Origin: Zygotorulaspora mrakii | Lineage: Eukaryota > Ascomycota > Saccharomycetes > Saccharomycetales > Saccharomycetaceae | Length of the DNA stretch: 64,000 nt | Direction: 5' to 3' | NCBI RefSeq assembly: GCF_013402915.1 | Contig: NC_050721.1 | Span: 992,001 to 1,056,000, forward strand | Shown: positions 10,224 to 21,034 of the stretch, piece after piece | Position numbering within the stretch: position 1 is the stretch's first letter | Layout of the letters: each line of letters starts with the position of its first letter | Notes under the pieces: model-generated | Databases searched by the model: none | What the model was told of the DNA's origin: nothing | The model's input: the letters and a program-made list of their open reading frames with translations, nothing else | Position numbers and translations under genes: made by a program

Positions 10224-13200
10224 ATGGATTCTGATTTAACGTTAAAGGAGTTACAGAGACATATAAGAAGCACACTACGATCCATTCATGATCTTGAATA
10301 TACAAGACATGTGAGAGGGCCAACTGAGCGGACGGAAATGGATAAAATGCTGCGAGAGGTAGTATTTACATATTTGTACTTTTCGATATCGAATGGGGGA
10401 CAAAGTTTACCTGTACTTTTTCCGCGGCCTAATCAGAAGATAAGCGAAGAAGGTAATGAAGGTGTGGATTTTTATCCACGATCTTACGAGGATGTTTTCA
10501 GCGCACATAAAGTAGCAGACTCCGTTCGTAAACCCTTTTATTCGGTGGATGAGTCGAGATCACACAAGAGTCATAAGCACACGGGTAGATCATGCGGTAG
10601 AAAATTTCTGGTTGGAGAACCAATCTATAGGTGTTTAGAATGTGGATATGATGACACATGCGTACTGTGCATTGATTGTTTTAATCCCATGGATCACAAG
10701 GGACATCATGTTTACACAGAAATTTGTGCCGATTTTAATACTGGGATATGTGACTGTGGTGATCCAGAGGCTTGGAATAACACTCTACACTGTAAAGCTG
10801 AAGAGGATGAAGTTGATGACGTTGATTCAGTGGATTTTTCGGATGAAAAGTATTCTGGTATTTTTGAGATAGTATTGAGCGAAGTATTTGATTACTTTAT
10901 TGATGTTTTCAATCAAAATATAGAACCACTGCCCACTTTGCAGAAGGATATCACCTTGAAGTTGAGGGAAATGATTCAGCAAGGAAAGTTAATGGAAAGA
11001 GCAGAATTTTTGAAGGCACTTGCTTATAAAAATGAATTTATCATGAGCGATTCGCGTAGTCCAGATAATATAGATGAGGTTGACGTTTTATTTAAAACCT
11101 CGATACCGTCAGGGCTAATGGATTTGAAAAATTATACTGTTATAATATACAATGATGAGTACCATAATTATTCACAGGCAACGACAGCTCTTAGACAAGG
11201 TGTTCCTGACAATAAACATACAGATCTTTTGGCTTCTAAAATCGATTCGGAGGGACGTGCAATGCTCAAATGCTCAACTAATCTATCAGACGTCATTGGA
11301 GGCTTTTTTGCAGTACAAACAAACGGTTTAAGTGCAACCTTGACGACTTGGTCTGAATATATCCATCAGGAAACATGTAAATATATCATTTCCTGGCTCT
11401 CTCATTGTTTGAATGTGCCTAATCCAAGTTTTCAGAACAGTTTTCGAAGCTCAATGGGCAAAGTTTTGTGTTCAGAATATACAGAAGCTTCTAACACAGT
11501 TGACGTGACAAGGATTATACAGAAATACTTTGGTAATAAATGTGACGAAACCAATCCGTGTAGATTCGCTGATTTATCTGTCCTCGATGAAGGTAATAAG
11601 ATACCTTTCGGCCACCATAAAATATTGGCTGAAACAAGTTTGGATTCGATATCCAACAATATCAATGAAGTGTACATGTCTAAGTCAAGAGCCTATACAA
11701 ATAGTAGGTTACAACATATATTCTATTTCGATAATAGGTATTGGAAGAAACTGAGAAAGAGTATACAAAATGTCATCATTCCAACTTTATCCTCATCTAA
11801 TATTTATAAACCTTTGTTTTGTGCGCAAGTGGTTGAGATATTCAATCATATTTCAAGATCAGTGGCATATATGGATAGAGAACCCCAATTGACAGCGCTT
11901 AGGGAATGTGTCGTTCAATTATTCACATGTCCCACGAACGCCATGATGATTTTCAACAGCGGAGCTTTTAAGGATGTCCTTTGGTCCGTAATAGATATTT
12001 TCAGGGAGTTTTCCAAGTTAGAGGGTGGCTTATTGGTATGGCAAAGAGTCCAAAAGAGTAATCCTACAAACAGCTATACCCTGTCATTTAGACAAGGCTT
12101 ATATGCCGTAGAAACATTGTTGAGTAAAGTAACTGATTGCAATATTTTGCTCAAGCCTGCGGAATTCATTTCCATTGTAACACTTTGCAAGCTTTTCAAT
12201 GGTGCTTGGAAAATCAAAAGAAAAGAAGGTGAACACGTTTTGCATGAAAATCAGCATTTTATTCCATATTCGGAATATACAACTTCCATTTATACCATCA
12301 TTGACACCATTGATAAAATACTCGACAATTCAAAGACCAATATCGATTTAAGCTTACTTTTGAATGCCATTAAACTTTTGACAACATTTTTAGGTCATAG
12401 GTCCCTTAGTTACGCAATTGTGGATGATTCTCAAGATATTATCAAATTTGAAGTACACAAGGACAGAGTTGCATTTATGAACCCTGTTCATACTCTTTTT
12501 TCCTTTTTGATCGAAAAAGCACCACTAAATTCTGCCTTAAAAGCTACCACCGGTTGCTCAGACTTCCTTATTATTTCCGATTTTGCATTAAGATCTGTAG
12601 TCTTGTGCGCTCAAATTGATGTTGGGTTCTGGGTACGGAATGGTATGTCCGTACTACACCAATCTTCTTATTACAAAAACAATCCGGAGTTAAGTTCCTA
12701 TACTAGGGATATTCATCTGAATCAATTGGCTTTTTTGCGTGAAAGTGATGATATACCACGGGTGATCTATAATACTCTCGATAGATGGGAACTTCTAAAG
12801 CGGTTCAAAGGTGATGTAGATTTTGATAAAACGATATATGAAGATAAAATCAACCCCATCATTCAACAATTTATCGCCTTCATTTACCAAGTTTTGACTG
12901 AAAGACAATTCTTCGTCAAGTTTCCCTCAGCAAAGGAAAAGAAAATATTTCACATTGAAAATGCTATAATGCACACTTTATGCAATGAGCCTGTATCGTA
13001 CTCAAAATTACTAAGATCGATTCCTGACTATCTGACGGAAGATGCAGCAGATCTAGAGTCAGCTTTGAAGAAAGTTTCTGTATTTGTGGAACCTACAGGC
13101 TTGGCCGACAGCGGCGTATTCAAATTGAAAAATGAGTATTACTCCAAAGTGGATCCTCTCAAACTTTTGAACATAGCTAATGAATTTGAAACAAGCGCTG

Positions 13201-16200
13201 CAATAATAAAAGGTCAACTGGCCAAGGGAAAGAAGGAAATCGCAAAAGTGGTGTTACAACCGCAAATTTTGCCGCCAGATATGTTAGATGGAAATGCCGG
13301 GAGATTAGGAGAGTTTACCAGAACAGACTTATTCGCTAAACTAATATATAAGCTTCTTCAAGTTTCAATTGAAAGATCGGACGGGGCATTTTTGTATGAA
13401 TTGCTCCATTTAATTCATGCCATATTCAAGGATGATGAGCTTGTCAATGGAAAAGACTCTGTTCCCAAAGCTTATTTATCAAAGTCAATCTGCAATCAGT
13501 TATTGCTAATATCAAATGCAAGTCAAGCAACTTTTTCCGATTTCATAAGGCGGAAAGCAGATTATTTATTGGAAAACATGATACTTAAGAGACCTGCTGA
13601 AATTTTTGACTCTTTAATAACTAGTTTTGGTCATCAATATGTCGAGGACTATAAAGCCAAGAGAGTCGACCAGGGTATCAAACTTGAAGAAGATGAGAAA
13701 GCTCGAAAGAAAAGGCTGGTTAAGAAACGTCAAGAAAAGCTGCTAGCTAAATTCAACAACCAGCAGAAGAAGTTCATGAAAGAAAACGAGTCAACATTCA
13801 CTCATAATGAGGGTTCTGGCAATGATTATGATGCTGACATGAAAGACGAGTCTTTGTATGAGTCAGAGGATTTTGCATGTTCTTTGTGCCAAGATGACAC
13901 TTCAACAGATCTCTTTGTTATGCCTGTGTACCATGATCATACACCCATCTTCCGTCCTGGTGACATTTTGAACCCTAAGGAGTTTGCAACTGAATGGACT
14001 GGATTTTTTCAAGACGACCAGAAACTTACCTACCATGACGATGAGACCTTAAAAGTTTTACAAAATAATGGTAGTTTGGGCTCGCGAAAAGTTGTTGTTT
14101 CTTGTAACCACAGCATTCACCATAGCTGTTTCAAACGATATGTTCAGAAGAAGCGGTTTTCCACTAATGCATTTATATGTCCGTTATGTCAGACCTATTC
14201 CAACTGTGTTTTACCTATTCGCCCAACTTCTAAAGTGAATACAGGATTAACACTGGACTCTCTAGTGAATGAAGAGATTTCTGTTGATATTCTGTCCAAA
14301 TTATTTGGAGCCATGAGTGCAGCAGAGTTTAAAAATGTATACTCAACTTTTAACCTAGTGAATCTACACTCTCATTCCTATGATAGGACAGCTCGAAATA
14401 CACCTGGTTTTGAAAATAAGGACACATCATTCATTTTATCTGTCCATTGGGCAAATACAGTTTCTATGCTAGAGATAGCTTCCAGGTTAGACTCTCCAAC
14501 CGATGCAAGCTTTTTACGGGGCAAAGAGCAGAAGTATAAGACTCTCAAATATACTTTAGTTTCAATTTTATTAATGTGCTATGGGATAGGAAAACCAAAC
14601 CCAAGCTTTGATCCATACGCGGACTTGGATGTAATTTGGCATGAAAATCAACTATTTCAATACATTGTTAAAAAGTGTTTGTATTCAAACGAGTCTTTAA
14701 AAGACACTGTATCGAGGGCCTTTGCTCACTACTCGAAGCAGCATCTCGATATGTTTATCAGTGGCCTTCAGTCGAAAGATACAGAGTTGTTGTATAACAA
14801 AGCGTTGAGCTGTGGAGGTCTAATAAATGCACGTGATGCTGGAGTATTGTCTGCTTTGAGAATGATAATCGCGCCGCAGGTAAACGATCCTAAACTTTTG
14901 AGTATAACTTATGATTTGGCTTACACCTCTTTGATCAAGAATATTTTGCCAACCATTAGACGCTGCTTAATTCTCTTAAAAGTATTTCATGATCTGTTGA
15001 AGGACAAAGATGACGATGAGTTTATAATCAATGACACTGTCGTGGAAGAGATAATCATACCCTCTGACCTCCCCAGATTTGTTGATGGCTTTTTGAAAGT
15101 CACTACTCATTATAATTCTTTGTCTCAATTATTGTGTGTTGGTTGTGCAAAATTGGAACCTAGTAATGAGCGATATTTACAGAACATTCCATTTGAGTAC
15201 TCTGGTGTTATAAAACTAATCAATTTGGCAAAGTATCTAAATACTTATGTGACGAACACCAAGAGAATAGGATTACGAGAAGAACATTCAGCTCATCTCC
15301 CAAATGCCAAAAATAGGTTAGATTTCAAAATATGTTTAACATGTGGGGTCAAAGTTCATCTGCGAATGGATCGTCAAGAAATGTCTAAACATTTGTGCAA
15401 CTATTGTTTTAAACCTTTTGGGGCTTTTCTGGTACCTAACACAAATGAGGTCTGTCTCTATCTCCTGCAGCCAGCATCAAAAATTTACGTCTCTGCACCT
15501 TATCTGAATTCACACGGTGAGGCTGGCAGAAACGCCATGAAAAGAGGGGACTTGACAACGTTAAATTTGAAGAGGTACGAATATCTAAATAAATTGTGGA
15601 TCAATAATGAAATTCCTGGTTATATAAGCAGAGTGATGGGTGATGAATTTAGAGTCAACATTTTATCCAATGGGTATATATTTACTTTCAACAGGAATTT
15701 TCGTCTTCGGAGAGCCCCAACCCGTGATGACGGCGAGGATGATGATTTTGATGATGATGCTGAACCTTTTGGTGGTCATTCTAGTGATGAAGATGAAAGA
15801 GATATAGAAATGGTGGATGATCGTATAGCTGATCTGGGTGACGGTGCATTTTTAACGAATATGGGCAATCCTGAAATAACTAATCAAGAAAATGGGACTA
15901 CAGCTTTGAACGCATTGGATAATATCAGAAATGCAATCGCAAATGGATTCAATGGCGGTGATGCTCCAGATCCTGCGAGACTATTGTACTTTTTCCCACC
16001 AGAAATGAGAGGGCTGAATGTGCTTGTAGACATGGAAGAAGATGACGAGATATTGGATAATGCAAACGACGCAGAAAGTGTCCAGGAAGTGGCAAACGAT
16101 CATGCGGAACATGGGCAAGAGGAGCAGGAAGCTGTTGAAGTGAACAATGAAGAACAAAATTTGGAACAGGAACGCGAGCATGAGCATGAGCATGAGCATC

Positions 16201-16250
16201 AACATGAACAAGGATTTTCAGAGAACACAAATTTAGATCCTACAGTTTGA
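10224..16250 (+). CDS. UBR1: UBR1, N-recognin E3 ubiquitin ligase
   Basis: 2008 residues (the S. cerevisiae protein is about 1950). The UBR box lies around residues 120-195, with a Cys/His series (CGRKF, CLECGYDDTCVLC, DHKGHH, CDCGDPEAW). This pocket recognises basic type 1 N-degrons. A ClpS-like type 2 region follows near 300. A RING-type domain is near 1215-1330 (CSLCQDD, CNHSIHHSCF, CPLCQ), and a C-terminal cap with CxxC pairs lies near 1715. The extreme C-terminus is acidic and ends in an EHEHEHEHQHEQ run not needed for the fold. With Rad6 it ubiquitinates N-end rule substrates and controls peptide import via Cup9. Same strand and order as YGR184C-YGR183C. Confidence 0.97.
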   Translation: MDSDLTLKELQRHIRSTLRSIHDLEYTRHVRGPTERTEMDKMLREVVFTYLYFSISNGGQSLPVLFPRPNQKISEEGNEGVDFYPRSYEDVFSAHKVADSVRKPFYSVDESRSHKSHKHTGRSCGRKFLVGEPIYRCLECGYDDTCVLCIDCFNPMDHKGHHVYTEICADFNTGICDCGDPEAWNNTLHCKAEEDEVDDVDSVDFSDEKYSGIFEIVLSEVFDYFIDVFNQNIEPLPTLQKDITLKLREMIQQGKLMERAEFLKALAYKNEFIMSDSRSPDNIDEVDVLFKTSIPSGLMDLKNYTVIIYNDEYHNYSQATTALRQGVPDNKHTDLLASKIDSEGRAMLKCSTNLSDVIGGFFAVQTNGLSATLTTWSEYIHQETCKYIISWLSHCLNVPNPSFQNSFRSSMGKVLCSEYTEASNTVDVTRIIQKYFGNKCDETNPCRFADLSVLDEGNKIPFGHHKILAETSLDSISNNINEVYMSKSRAYTNSRLQHIFYFDNRYWKKLRKSIQNVIIPTLSSSNIYKPLFCAQVVEIFNHISRSVAYMDREPQLTALRECVVQLFTCPTNAMMIFNSGAFKDVLWSVIDIFREFSKLEGGLLVWQRVQKSNPTNSYTLSFRQGLYAVETLLSKVTDCNILLKPAEFISIVTLCKLFNGAWKIKRKEGEHVLHENQHFIPYSEYTTSIYTIIDTIDKILDNSKTNIDLSLLLNAIKLLTTFLGHRSLSYAIVDDSQDIIKFEVHKDRVAFMNPVHTLFSFLIEKAPLNSALKATTGCSDFLIISDFALRSVVLCAQIDVGFWVRNGMSVLHQSSYYKNNPELSSYTRDIHLNQLAFLRESDDIPRVIYNTLDRWELLKRFKGDVDFDKTIYEDKINPIIQQFIAFIYQVLTERQFFVKFPSAKEKKIFHIENAIMHTLCNEPVSYSKLLRSIPDYLTEDAADLESALKKVSVFVEPTGLADSGVFKLKNEYYSKVDPLKLLNIANEFETSAAIIKGQLAKGKKEIAKVVLQPQILPPDMLDGNAGRLGEFTRTDLFAKLIYKLLQVSIERSDGAFLYELLHLIHAIFKDDELVNGKDSVPKAYLSKSICNQLLLISNASQATFSDFIRRKADYLLENMILKRPAEIFDSLITSFGHQYVEDYKAKRVDQGIKLEEDEKARKKRLVKKRQEKLLAKFNNQQKKFMKENESTFTHNEGSGNDYDADMKDESLYESEDFACSLCQDDTSTDLFVMPVYHDHTPIFRPGDILNPKEFATEWTGFFQDDQKLTYHDDETLKVLQNNGSLGSRKVVVSCNHSIHHSCFKRYVQKKRFSTNAFICPLCQTYSNCVLPIRPTSKVNTGLTLDSLVNEEISVDILSKLFGAMSAAEFKNVYSTFNLVNLHSHSYDRTARNTPGFENKDTSFILSVHWANTVSMLEIASRLDSPTDASFLRGKEQKYKTLKYTLVSILLMCYGIGKPNPSFDPYADLDVIWHENQLFQYIVKKCLYSNESLKDTVSRAFAHYSKQHLDMFISGLQSKDTELLYNKALSCGGLINARDAGVLSALRMIIAPQVNDPKLLSITYDLAYTSLIKNILPTIRRCLILLKVFHDLLKDKDDDEFIINDTVVEEIIIPSDLPRFVDGFLKVTTHYNSLSQLLCVGCAKLEPSNERYLQNIPFEYSGVIKLINLAKYLNTYVTNTKRIGLREEHSAHLPNAKNRLDFKICLTCGVKVHLRMDRQEMSKHLCNYCFKPFGAFLVPNTNEVCLYLLQPASKIYVSAPYLNSHGEAGRNAMKRGDLTTLNLKRYEYLNKLWINNEIPGYISRVMGDEFRVNILSNGYIFTFNRNFRLRRAPTRDDGEDDDFDDDAEPFGGHSSDEDERDIEMVDDRIADLGDGAFLTNMGNPEITNQENGTTALNALDNIRNAIANGFNGGDAPDPARLLYFFPPEMRGLNVLVDMEEDDEILDNANDAESVQEVANDHAEHGQEEQEAVEVNNEEQNLEQEREHEHEHEHQHEQGFSENTNLDPTV

Positions 16251-16611
16251 GGATAAAATCTACAACGCCATGCGCACCTCTGAAATCTGCCTCTGTAGTA
16301 GCTTGGAACTCATTATAGAATGATACTGCAGGACAGATACAGACCGAGCATCCTACGATTCCCTTATCTAAGCTGTAAAATGTCACTTATTTAACAACGT
16401 ATCACCTTAAATAGTATTATCATATCATTGTACGAACCAATAAGATCACTAAAAAAATCGGTCGCGCGGTAAGACCGACAAAAGTTCAAGAAGACATAGC
16501 TAACCAGTAATTGTTTTAAACGGAAGCTTAAACAATTTTATAATAGAAGCAGTAAGAAAAGATATCTGATTGTTTCGCAAGCACTCTTAAAGATCAATCG
16601 ATTAAATTCAA
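16251..16611 (+). promoter_or_regulatory. QCR9 promoter with CCAAT box
   Basis: About 360 bp between UBR1 and QCR9. CCAAT occurs at 16437-16441, about 170 bp before the QCR9 ATG. This is the Hap2/3/4/5 recognition core used by many respiratory genes. Assignment to Hap is inference from the motif and from QCR9 being a complex III gene. Confidence 0.45.
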
Positions 16612-16945
16612 ATGGTATGTTACCTTGTCACATGTTTAGATATCATGGGCGTTGAGCCAGCGATCATCGGGATGCATCCTTATCATAGTAGATATGGCAT
16701 ATTGACGAACCTTATTTACTAACTCGAGCTAGTCATACTATTCAACGATTTATAAAACGCTGTTCAAAAGAAACTCTGTGTTTGTGGGCACTGTGTTCTT
16801 CTCAGCTTTCGTTTTCCAAACTTCATTCGATTCTGCTGTAACTTCCTGGTATGAAAACCACAACAAGGGCAAATTATGGAAGGATGTCAAATTTAAACTT
16901 CAAAATGGTGGTGATGATGACGAGGACGAAGACGATGACGAATAG
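16612..16945 (+). CDS. QCR9: QCR9, ubiquinol-cytochrome c reductase subunit 9 (spliced)
   Basis: Two exons: 16612-16614 (only the ATG) and 16733-16945, joined across a 118-nt intron with a GTATGT donor at 16615, a TACTAAC branch site at 16717-16723 and an AG acceptor at 16731-16732. The spliced protein is 71 residues, including the segments YKTLFKRNSVFVGT and SWYENHNKGKLWKD, with an acidic tail. It has one membrane span (about 20-40). Qcr9 is a small subunit of mitochondrial complex III needed for Rieske protein assembly. The single-codon first exon is the same odd design as in S. cerevisiae YGR183C, which confirms the model; no ORF scan would find it. Confidence 0.95.
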
Positions 16946-17229
16946 ATCATCTGAAATGAAGAATAACGAGAGTATAAAATTTCTGGATTGCTAAGCCAGC
17001 AGCATTTTTGAAATCATATTTATTGCATGTGCACTTGTTAGAAGAAGAGCGACATGTTATCATTAAACAATCAATATTTTACATAATTTTTTATATTCAA
17101 CAAACATACATGCTCTTTCTTTAATGTCAACTGTACTACAACCTCAGAAAGGCAAACAATCAATGAATCGTTCAGATGTATATATGTATATGTACAGGTC
17201 CCACTAGTGTGATGCGGTGCGATGGCTCC

Positions 17230-17538
17230 TCAAATATCGCCAGATGTTGAAGCTTGCTGAATTCTAGCAATATAAGCTCTCGATACTACGTTCCAACTTC
17301 TCATGTATTTTGCCAGACATTGGTCAACGCAGTTTTCGTTACCATCGGCATAAGGGCTATTTAAGCATTTTTTGAAACAATTTTCAGTAACCTTATTCAC
17401 CAATTCTGTTGCATTGGCCACAGCCAATTCCTGCGTGATTTGATTCCTTAATTGATCGGTAATTCCATTGGAACTAGCACTGGAAACGGTTTTTTGCTGT
17501 GAAGGTGAGGCCCCACCGAAAATGGATGATAAAGCCAT
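17230..17538 (-). CDS. TIM13: TIM13, intermembrane-space small TIM chaperone
   Basis: 102 residues, normal for Tim13 (105 in S. cerevisiae). The twin CX3C motifs (CFKKC and CVDQC) are spaced as in the small TIM family and form two disulfides via Mia40. Tim13 pairs with Tim8 in a hexamer that escorts hydrophobic precursors such as Tim23 across the intermembrane space. YGR181W ortholog, convergent with QCR9 as in S. cerevisiae. Confidence 0.96.
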   Translation of the reverse strand: MALSSIFGGASPSQQKTVSSASSNGITDQLRNQITQELAVANATELVNKVTENCFKKCLNSPYADGNENCVDQCLAKYMRSWNVVSRAYIARIQQASTSGDI

Positions 17539-17732
17539 CTCTTGTTGCGCGAGATGTACGTTCTTAGACCAGTGTTTTAACTCTTCAGATCTCTGAATGC
17601 ATAATACCTATCGTTTTAATTGACTATTGTGAATATCTTAATGAAATTTTTGATAAAAGTCAAGAGATCCCATGACTTTTGCCATTGTCTATGAGATTGT
17701 ATTAATGTTTGATTAACAATTAAAATTTGTGA

Positions 17733-17803
17733 GCGCAAGTGGTTTAGTGGTAAAATCCAACGTTGCCATCGTTGGGCCCCCGGTTCGATTCCGGGCTTGC
17801 GCA
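17733..17803 (+). tRNA. tRNA-Gly(GCC)
   Basis: 71-nt cloverleaf without intron: acceptor GCGCAAG pairing with CTTGCGC, anticodon loop TTGCCAT (anticodon GCC), B box GGTTCGATTCC, then a T-run terminator. Lies between the divergent TIM13 and APS3 genes. Confidence 0.97.
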
Positions 17804-18052
17804 TTTTTTTTCTATTCTATTGTTCATTATCTATGAAAAATGCAAATAGAGCAATTACTGAAAAGGTATACTTCTCATCTGACAGCCATTGGATATAGTT
17901 ACGGTATCATTGCATCAGAGGCTAGTTTCCCATTTTTACGGAAGGAGGCGGTTATTTCTTTTGAAGTTCACCTGAGGCTGCAACTTAGATTTTACTCATC
18001 AACAACTAAAATTCGAGTTTACTGGATAGATTGAGAAAAGGTCATCTAAAAA

Positions 18053-18717
18053 ATGATTCATGCCGTATTGATATGTATGTTTTAAAAAAAGTATTAAGAA
18101 GCTTCTACGGCACATTTACTAACGTTGAACTCTATTTGGTGGCTTTTCCAGTCAACAAGAAGGGACAACCAAGACTTATAAAGTTTTACACGCCAGTTGA
18201 CTTGCCAAAGCAAAGGTTACTTCTAGAGCAAGTATATGAATTGGTATCGCAAAGGAATAATGATTTCCAAAGTTCGTTCTTAGTCACACCACCTTCGCTA
18301 CTGCTAAATGGTGATAACAGCTTGAACAATATCGACAATGATGAAGGTATTCAGATCATTTACAAAAACTATGCTACATTATTCTTTACATTTATAGTGG
18401 ATGAACAAGAAAGTGAACTAGCGATATTAGATCTCATCCAAACGTTTGTTGAGGCGCTTGACCGTTGCTTCGCAGAGGTTAGCGAATTAGACTTGATTTT
18501 CAATTGGCAGACTCTAGAAAGTGTACTTGAAGAGATCATACAAGGAGGTATGGTGATAGAAACAAATGTAGGAAATGTTGTTGCATCCGTTGATGAACTT
18601 AATAGGGCATCCCAAGGCACAGATGGTCCTGTGTCAAGATTAACGAGTACAAGTCTCGGCAATGCATGGCAAGCTTTTACAGCTAACGGATTCTCGCATT
18701 GGGCCGCTGGACAGTGA
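18053..18717 (+). CDS. APS3: APS3, sigma subunit of the AP-3 adaptor (spliced)
   Basis: Exons 18053-18074 and 18152-18717 around a 77-nt intron: donor GTATGT at 18075, branch TACTAAC at 18117-18123, acceptor CAG at 18149-18151. Splicing splits a Phe codon (T|TC) and restores the family start MIHAVLIFNKKGQPRL; the unspliced frame gives an unrelated N-terminus. The product is 195 residues with a sigma-adaptin (clathrin adaptor small chain) domain through about residue 160. AP-3 carries alkaline phosphatase and Vam3 from Golgi to vacuole. S. cerevisiae YJL024C also has an intron at this place. Its location between TIM13 and CBP4 shows the merged YGR/YJL ancestral order. Confidence 0.95.
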
Positions 18718-18815
18718 ATGTTTTTTAGACATCCTGTGCAAACGGTACTGTTTTCAGTTATAATAAATAGATTTAAGTAGTTATGAATATATTTACAGTA
18801 AGATCTGTCGGCTCA

Positions 18816-19253
18816 CTACCTCCACCAACTTTTCTTCTTCTCCTCTACAATTCTGTCTGTAGCTGTAGAAGTTTGCTGGCGGATTTGAGCCAGCTCCTCC
18901 CTTATTCTTTGAAGCTCTTCCTTTTGGACTTCCTTGGCCTTCAGCCTTTGGAATTGATCCCTATTCGCTACAGCACTTTTTTCTCCCTTTTCCCAAGGAG
19001 AATTGATCGGTCCCGTTTTCCAAATTGGTTTATCACTGAGTGAAGTTTCTTTGACGATGTTCATTAACTCTTGCTGTTCAGCCTGACGAAGGTTTCTTTC
19101 CTTTTCATACTGTAGCCTTAATTCTGGTGATAGCGAATTAATAATTTCCTCGTCAGTGGGAGTTGTATATTTGAAAAGCAGCACACCCCCACCAATTATA
19201 GCTCCACCAACAGCCCAAACCCTTAGCCAGCGTACCCAAAGCGGTCTCTCCAT
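18816..19253 (-). CDS. CBP4: CBP4, assembly factor of mitochondrial complex III
   Basis: 145 residues from the ATG at 19253 ([12 protein letters not shown]). The longer frame would start with TTG and is not used. A single membrane span is at about 9-28, followed by a charged coiled-coil-like region with [17 protein letters not shown], the conserved Cbp4 signature. Cbp4 binds cytochrome b with Cbp3-Cbp6 during bc1 assembly in the inner membrane. It is shorter than the S. cerevisiae protein (about 170) at the C-terminus and ends with KSWWR. YGR174C ortholog, convergent with APS3. Confidence 0.92.
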   Translation of the reverse strand: MERPLWVRWLRVWAVGGAIIGGGVLLFKYTTPTDEEIINSLSPELRLQYEKERNLRQAEQQELMNIVKETSLSDKPIWKTGPINSPWEKGEKSAVANRDQFQRLKAKEVQKEELQRIREELAQIRQQTSTATDRIVEEKKKSWWR

Positions 19254-19555
19254 AGTCAAACTCTTGAATCTGGCCTCAGCGATCTTTATTTTGAGTCTGC
19301 TGTGATTTAACTAATGAGTTGGTTTACATGAATATAGACATGTATAGAGATCAATTCGAGTCTGGTCATTAAATACGATTTACCATATAAAAAGTGACAG
19401 TAATATAGTTTTACATAAATAGTTTTCGTCTAGGTCTTACGAACCATCCTCAGGCTATAGAAATAAGTACGTATCCATAAATATTTTATATCATCCTTAC
19501 AATTATAATATATATAATTTACCAATTTTAGATTTCCTCTAATTTCATCAATCGC
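19254..19555. other. intergenic, CBP4 promoter and ERG1 3' region
   Basis: 302 bp, strongly AT-rich, with TATA-like runs near 19500-19520. No gene or structured element is supported. Confidence 0.5.
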
Positions 19556-21034
19556 CTAAGAACATAATTCACGGTACAAAAATGGTGCGAAGACTTTTGT
19601 GGCTGTGATTAAGATCATGATACCTTCCAATAGAGCCATTGGCAATCCTAAGAAACCACGCTCCTCGATATTCAAGTAAACTGCGTACAATGCGGTAGCG
19701 AAAAATACACGAGTTAGTAAAAGTGGTTGTGGTAAAACACCAGACAAGAACTTGACTGGTACATCAACGCAATCACCACCCTTTTGGAAATATTTGAAAC
19801 AACCCTTTTGCAATGCTTTCAAATTCTTATTGTCTGCAGCAAACAGTGAGTACAAAGCAACAGATAGGACGTTGATAACAGAATCATAATTCTTCTTGTC
19901 GTAATGTAAGTCAAGCAATTCGTCAAGAACTGTGGCACGGTCACTGAAGTCTAAATCTCCAATCTTTTGCAATAAGACGACAACATCGTTCAAACCGACA
20001 GTCATACCACCACCAGTCAATGGATGTCTCATATTCAAAGCGTCACCAATGACGCATAATCCGATCACATCGTTCTGTCTTGAAGGTAAGTAAGAATTTG
20101 GCATGGATCTGAATTTACCTTCTGACAGAGCATTGTCGAAAGAAGGACGTAAGCTCTTTGGAATGAAAGGCTGGACATCTTTGATCATCCAAGATTTAAT
20201 ATCAGCTGGCAATTTTGGTGAGTTGTAAGCACACAGAATTCTTGTCTCTTCCGGGCTAATTTGATAAACTAAAATAGGCATATGATTTGGTCCAACAATG
20301 ACGTGACCGTGCATTGGTGCAGGATTCTTTGCATCCCATAGCGACATACCTACGAATGATGAGCCAACAGTTGGAACATGTTTTGGATTCAATTCTCTTC
20401 TGAAACGAGAAAAAATACCATCGCATACAAACGTCAAATGACCATGGAAGTCAACTTTACCATGACCATCAATATCAACTTTGGTACCGATAACCTCGTT
20501 GTTCTTTGACTTCAAAACTTCAACACAAGTACCTTGCACGCGAGTGACATTTGGCTCCTTGGCGCAAATATCTCTCAAATTGTTCAAGAACTTACCGTGA
20601 ACAAACGCTACACCCCTTTCTCTCTCGCTGTCTTCGAAATCCTTGATATGAATTGTGCTATCTTCCAACACTTTGTCATTACCTTCCTTGACAATATCCT
20701 TCAACTTCTCGACGGGTGCGAGGTCTGCCTTGTATGGATATGGAATGTCCACTTGTTCACCATCGTACATAACGGTGTAACCAGTGACAGGGTAAGCATC
20801 GATATTGTTGATTGACTGCACCATACCTAAACTTCTTAAGGCTCTAACACCACCTGGTTGCATCAGCTCACCGACAATTCTGTCCGGCGTAGCCCAATCC
20901 TTCTCAATGATCAACACATTCTTCCCCTTTCTTGCTAAACCAGTAGCAACTGCTGGGCCGATGACACCAGCACCGATGATAATAGCATCGTATGTAATGG
21001 AAGAATCCGCGTTAAGCAATTCTTGAGCAACCAT
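19556..21034 (-). CDS. ERG1: ERG1, squalene epoxidase
   Basis: 492 residues (496 in S. cerevisiae). FAD site GAGVIGPAVATGLARKG near residue 21, the conserved DGIFSRFRREL segment, and the second FAD motif GDALNMRHPLTGGGMTVGLND near 350. The C-terminal ~90 residues hold membrane-associating hydrophobic helices. Erg1 converts squalene to 2,3-oxidosqualene using FAD, O2 and NADPH in the ER and lipid droplets, the target of terbinafine. Codon choice is biased to preferred yeast codons, fitting high expression. YGR175C ortholog. A sterol-response-like site lies upstream (21206-21213). Confidence 0.98.
   Translation of the reverse strand: MVAQELLNADSSITYDAIIIGAGVIGPAVATGLARKGKNVLIIEKDWATPDRIVGELMQPGGVRALRSLGMVQSINNIDAYPVTGYTVMYDGEQVDIPYPYKADLAPVEKLKDIVKEGNDKVLEDSTIHIKDFEDSERERGVAFVHGKFLNNLRDICAKEPNVTRVQGTCVEVLKSKNNEVIGTKVDIDGHGKVDFHGHLTFVCDGIFSRFRRELNPKHVPTVGSSFVGMSLWDAKNPAPMHGHVIVGPNHMPILVYQISPEETRILCAYNSPKLPADIKSWMIKDVQPFIPKSLRPSFDNALSEGKFRSMPNSYLPSRQNDVIGLCVIGDALNMRHPLTGGGMTVGLNDVVVLLQKIGDLDFSDRATVLDELLDLHYDKKNYDSVINVLSVALYSLFAADNKNLKALQKGCFKYFQKGGDCVDVPVKFLSGVLPQPLLLTRVFFATALYAVYLNIEERGFLGLPMALLEGIMILITATKVFAPFLYRELCS

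Noticed and set aside
15949..16230. His/Ala-rich minus-strand frames at the end of UBR1
   Set aside because: Antisense shadows of the UBR1 acidic and EH-repeat tail.
18031..18717. Unspliced 228-codon APS3 frame
   Set aside because: Its N-terminal part is intron; the spliced model restores the family start.
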